Assembly: GCF_004119455.1 (NCBI RefSeq)
Contig: NZ_NRQT01000001.1
Location: 620,001-684,000 of the forward strand
Direction of reading: 5' to 3'
Length of the DNA stretch: 64,000 nt
Source: Chryseobacterium sp. CH25
Lineage (GTDB): Bacteria > Bacteroidota > Bacteroidia > Flavobacteriales > Weeksellaceae
Positions within the stretch are counted from its first letter, which is position 1; every line of letters begins with the position of its first letter. Below are positions 62,888-64,000 of this stretch, one piece after another. Both the position numbers and the translations under genes were made by a program. Under the pieces are notes generated by a model. The model made no database searches. It saw only the letters and a program-made list of their open reading frames with translations, and was not told the DNA's origin.

Positions 62888-64000
62888 TTAATCTTCAATG
62901 TTTTCCAATACTGTTTTAAGAGCATTGATAAAAAGATCCGTTTCTTCTTTTTTGATATTGAGTGCCGGAAGAATCCTTAACACTGTTTTATCGTTAGAAT
63001 TTCCGGTGAAAATATGATGATCGAATAGTAAGCTTTTCCTTACTTCTGAACAGTCTCTATCGAGTTCTATTCCAATCATCAATCCTTTCCTTCGGATAGA
63101 TTTAATATGTGGTAAACCTTTAATTTCATTTTCAATATACTCACCCATTTGCTGAGCATTTTCGATAAGATTTTCATCTTTCATTACATCCAGAACAGCA
63201 ATTGAAGCTACACAAGCTAAGTGATTTCCTCCAAATGTTGTTCCTAGCAAACCGTTACTTGCCTGAAATTTAGGATGGATTAAAACTCCGCCAACCGGAA
63301 ATCCATTTCCCATTCCTTTGGCTGTAGTAATAATATCTGCTTCAACTCCAAATTCCTGATGAGCAAAGAAATATCCGCTTCGTCCATATCCTGACTGCAC
63401 TTCATCCAGAATCAGAACAGCATCATGTTTTTCACACAGTTCTTTAATTTTAGATAAAAACTCTGGTGTTGGAATCATAATTCCTCCTACTCCTTGAATT
63501 CCTTCAATAATTACTGATGAAATTTCATTTCCATGTACAGCAAAAGTTTCTTCAAGCTGCTTAATGTCATTCCATTCAGATTTGATGAATCGTTCTGAAA
63601 AGTTAACCGGAGCAACAATTTTTGGATTGTCTGTTACAGAAACTGCTGCGGATGTTCTTCCGTGGAATGATCCGGAGAAATAAAGCACTTTGCTTTTTCC
63701 ATTGTGAAAAGAAGCCAGTTTTAAAGCATTTTCATTAGCTTCAGCTCCTGAATTACAAAGGAAAAGGTTATAGTCTTCATATCCTGAAAGTTTTCCCAGC
63801 TTATCAGCCAGTTCTACCTGCAATTCATTCTGAACAGAGTTAGAATAGAAAGAAATCTTCTCTAACTGTTCCTTCAGTTTGTTCTGATAATGTGGATGGT
63901 TGTGCCCAATGGAAATTACAGCATGTCCGCCGTAAAAATCAAGATACTGTTCTCCTTTATCATCCCAAAGAAAAGATCCCTGAGCTTTAATTGGATTTAT
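62888..64000 (-). CDS. argD: N-acylornithine aminotransferase, 5' end outside the window
   Basis: 370 residues are visible, reading open to base 64000. Class III aminotransferase: DFYGGHAVISIGHNHPHYQ, NSGAEANENALKLA, AVLILDEVQSGYGRSG (PLP Asp) and TTAKGMGNGFPVGGV with the PLP-binding Lys. It makes N-acylornithine from N-acylglutamate semialdehyde using glutamate. First gene of the visible arg series; argC is probably just upstream. A TTG at 63823 is an internal codon, not the start. Confidence 0.94.
   Translation of the reverse strand: MNPIKAQGSFLWDDKGEQYLDFYGGHAVISIGHNHPHYQNKLKEQLEKISFYSNSVQNELQVELADKLGKLSGYEDYNLFLCNSGAEANENALKLASFHNGKSKVLYFSGSFHGRTSAAVSVTDNPKIVAPVNFSERFIKSEWNDIKQLEETFAVHGNEISSVIIEGIQGVGGIMIPTPEFLSKIKELCEKHDAVLILDEVQSGYGRSGYFFAHQEFGVEADIITTAKGMGNGFPVGGVLIHPKFQASNGLLGTTFGGNHLACVASIAVLDVMKDENLIENAQQMGEYIENEIKGLPHIKSIRRKGLMIGIELDRDCSEVRKSLLFDHHIFTGNSNDKTVLRILPALNIKKEETDLFINALKTVLENIED

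Overview
The window reads as chromosomal DNA of a Bacteroidota of the class Flavobacteriia, most likely Chryseobacterium or a close relative. The basis is low GC, the Bacteroidota promoter signature (TTTG about 19 nt before TAnnTTTG), and family content: DUF4249, GLPGLI, DUF2911, double-glycine 'bacteriocin-like' leaders, a solitary type VI-B CRISPR-Cas13b, and an arginine pathway through N-acylated citrulline.

Layout. 1-9.2 kb: a DUF4249 protein end, a Crp/Fnr regulator, a VOC protein, two two-component systems (NarL type and LytS/LytTR type) and two exported unknowns. 9.2-10.3 kb: tRNA-Ser(UGA), a GrpB gene and a decayed second copy of the tRNA. 10.3-20 kb: accessory genes (two serine hydrolases, a secreted Cys peptide, a GLPGLI protein, a lipoprotein deiminase, two tiny double-Gly leader peptides, regulators). 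20.2-24.9 kb: cas13b and a 16-repeat CRISPR array. 25-36.7 kb: a secreted aspartyl protease, an esterase, trxB, holA, a HAD phosphatase, three tandem thrombospondin type 3 repeat paralogs and a dienelactone hydrolase. 36.8-43.7 kb: cupin, GNAT, DUF2911, Ada and Ogt DNA repair, DinB and a Crp regulator. 43.8-48.6 kb: a siderophore receptor, PepSY protein and esterase unit. 51.3-57.2 kb: pyrB-carA-(four-helix-bundle gene)-carB. 58-64 kb: argD-argF'-argB-argE-argH. The last two blocks share carbamoyl phosphate: CarAB makes it, PyrB and ArgF' use it.

The most interesting new element is upstream of pyrB. A perfect promoter is followed by a nearly leaderless 23-codon ORF that contains a GC hairpin and a U-rich tract and ends inside an intrinsic terminator. 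This is the architecture of the enterobacterial pyrBI UTP-sensing attenuator, here in a flavobacterium.

Data quality. Nine genes (lytS, a serine hydrolase, a GLPGLI gene, the deiminase, cas13b twice, a TSP3 gene, a Crp gene, carB and the four-helix-bundle gene) are interrupted by ten frameshifts. Every one is repaired by adding a single base to a homopolymer. Essential carB is among them, so the likeliest cause is homopolymer under-calling, and cas13b is probably intact in the organism. These genes are given as full-length CDS with the shift positions stated.
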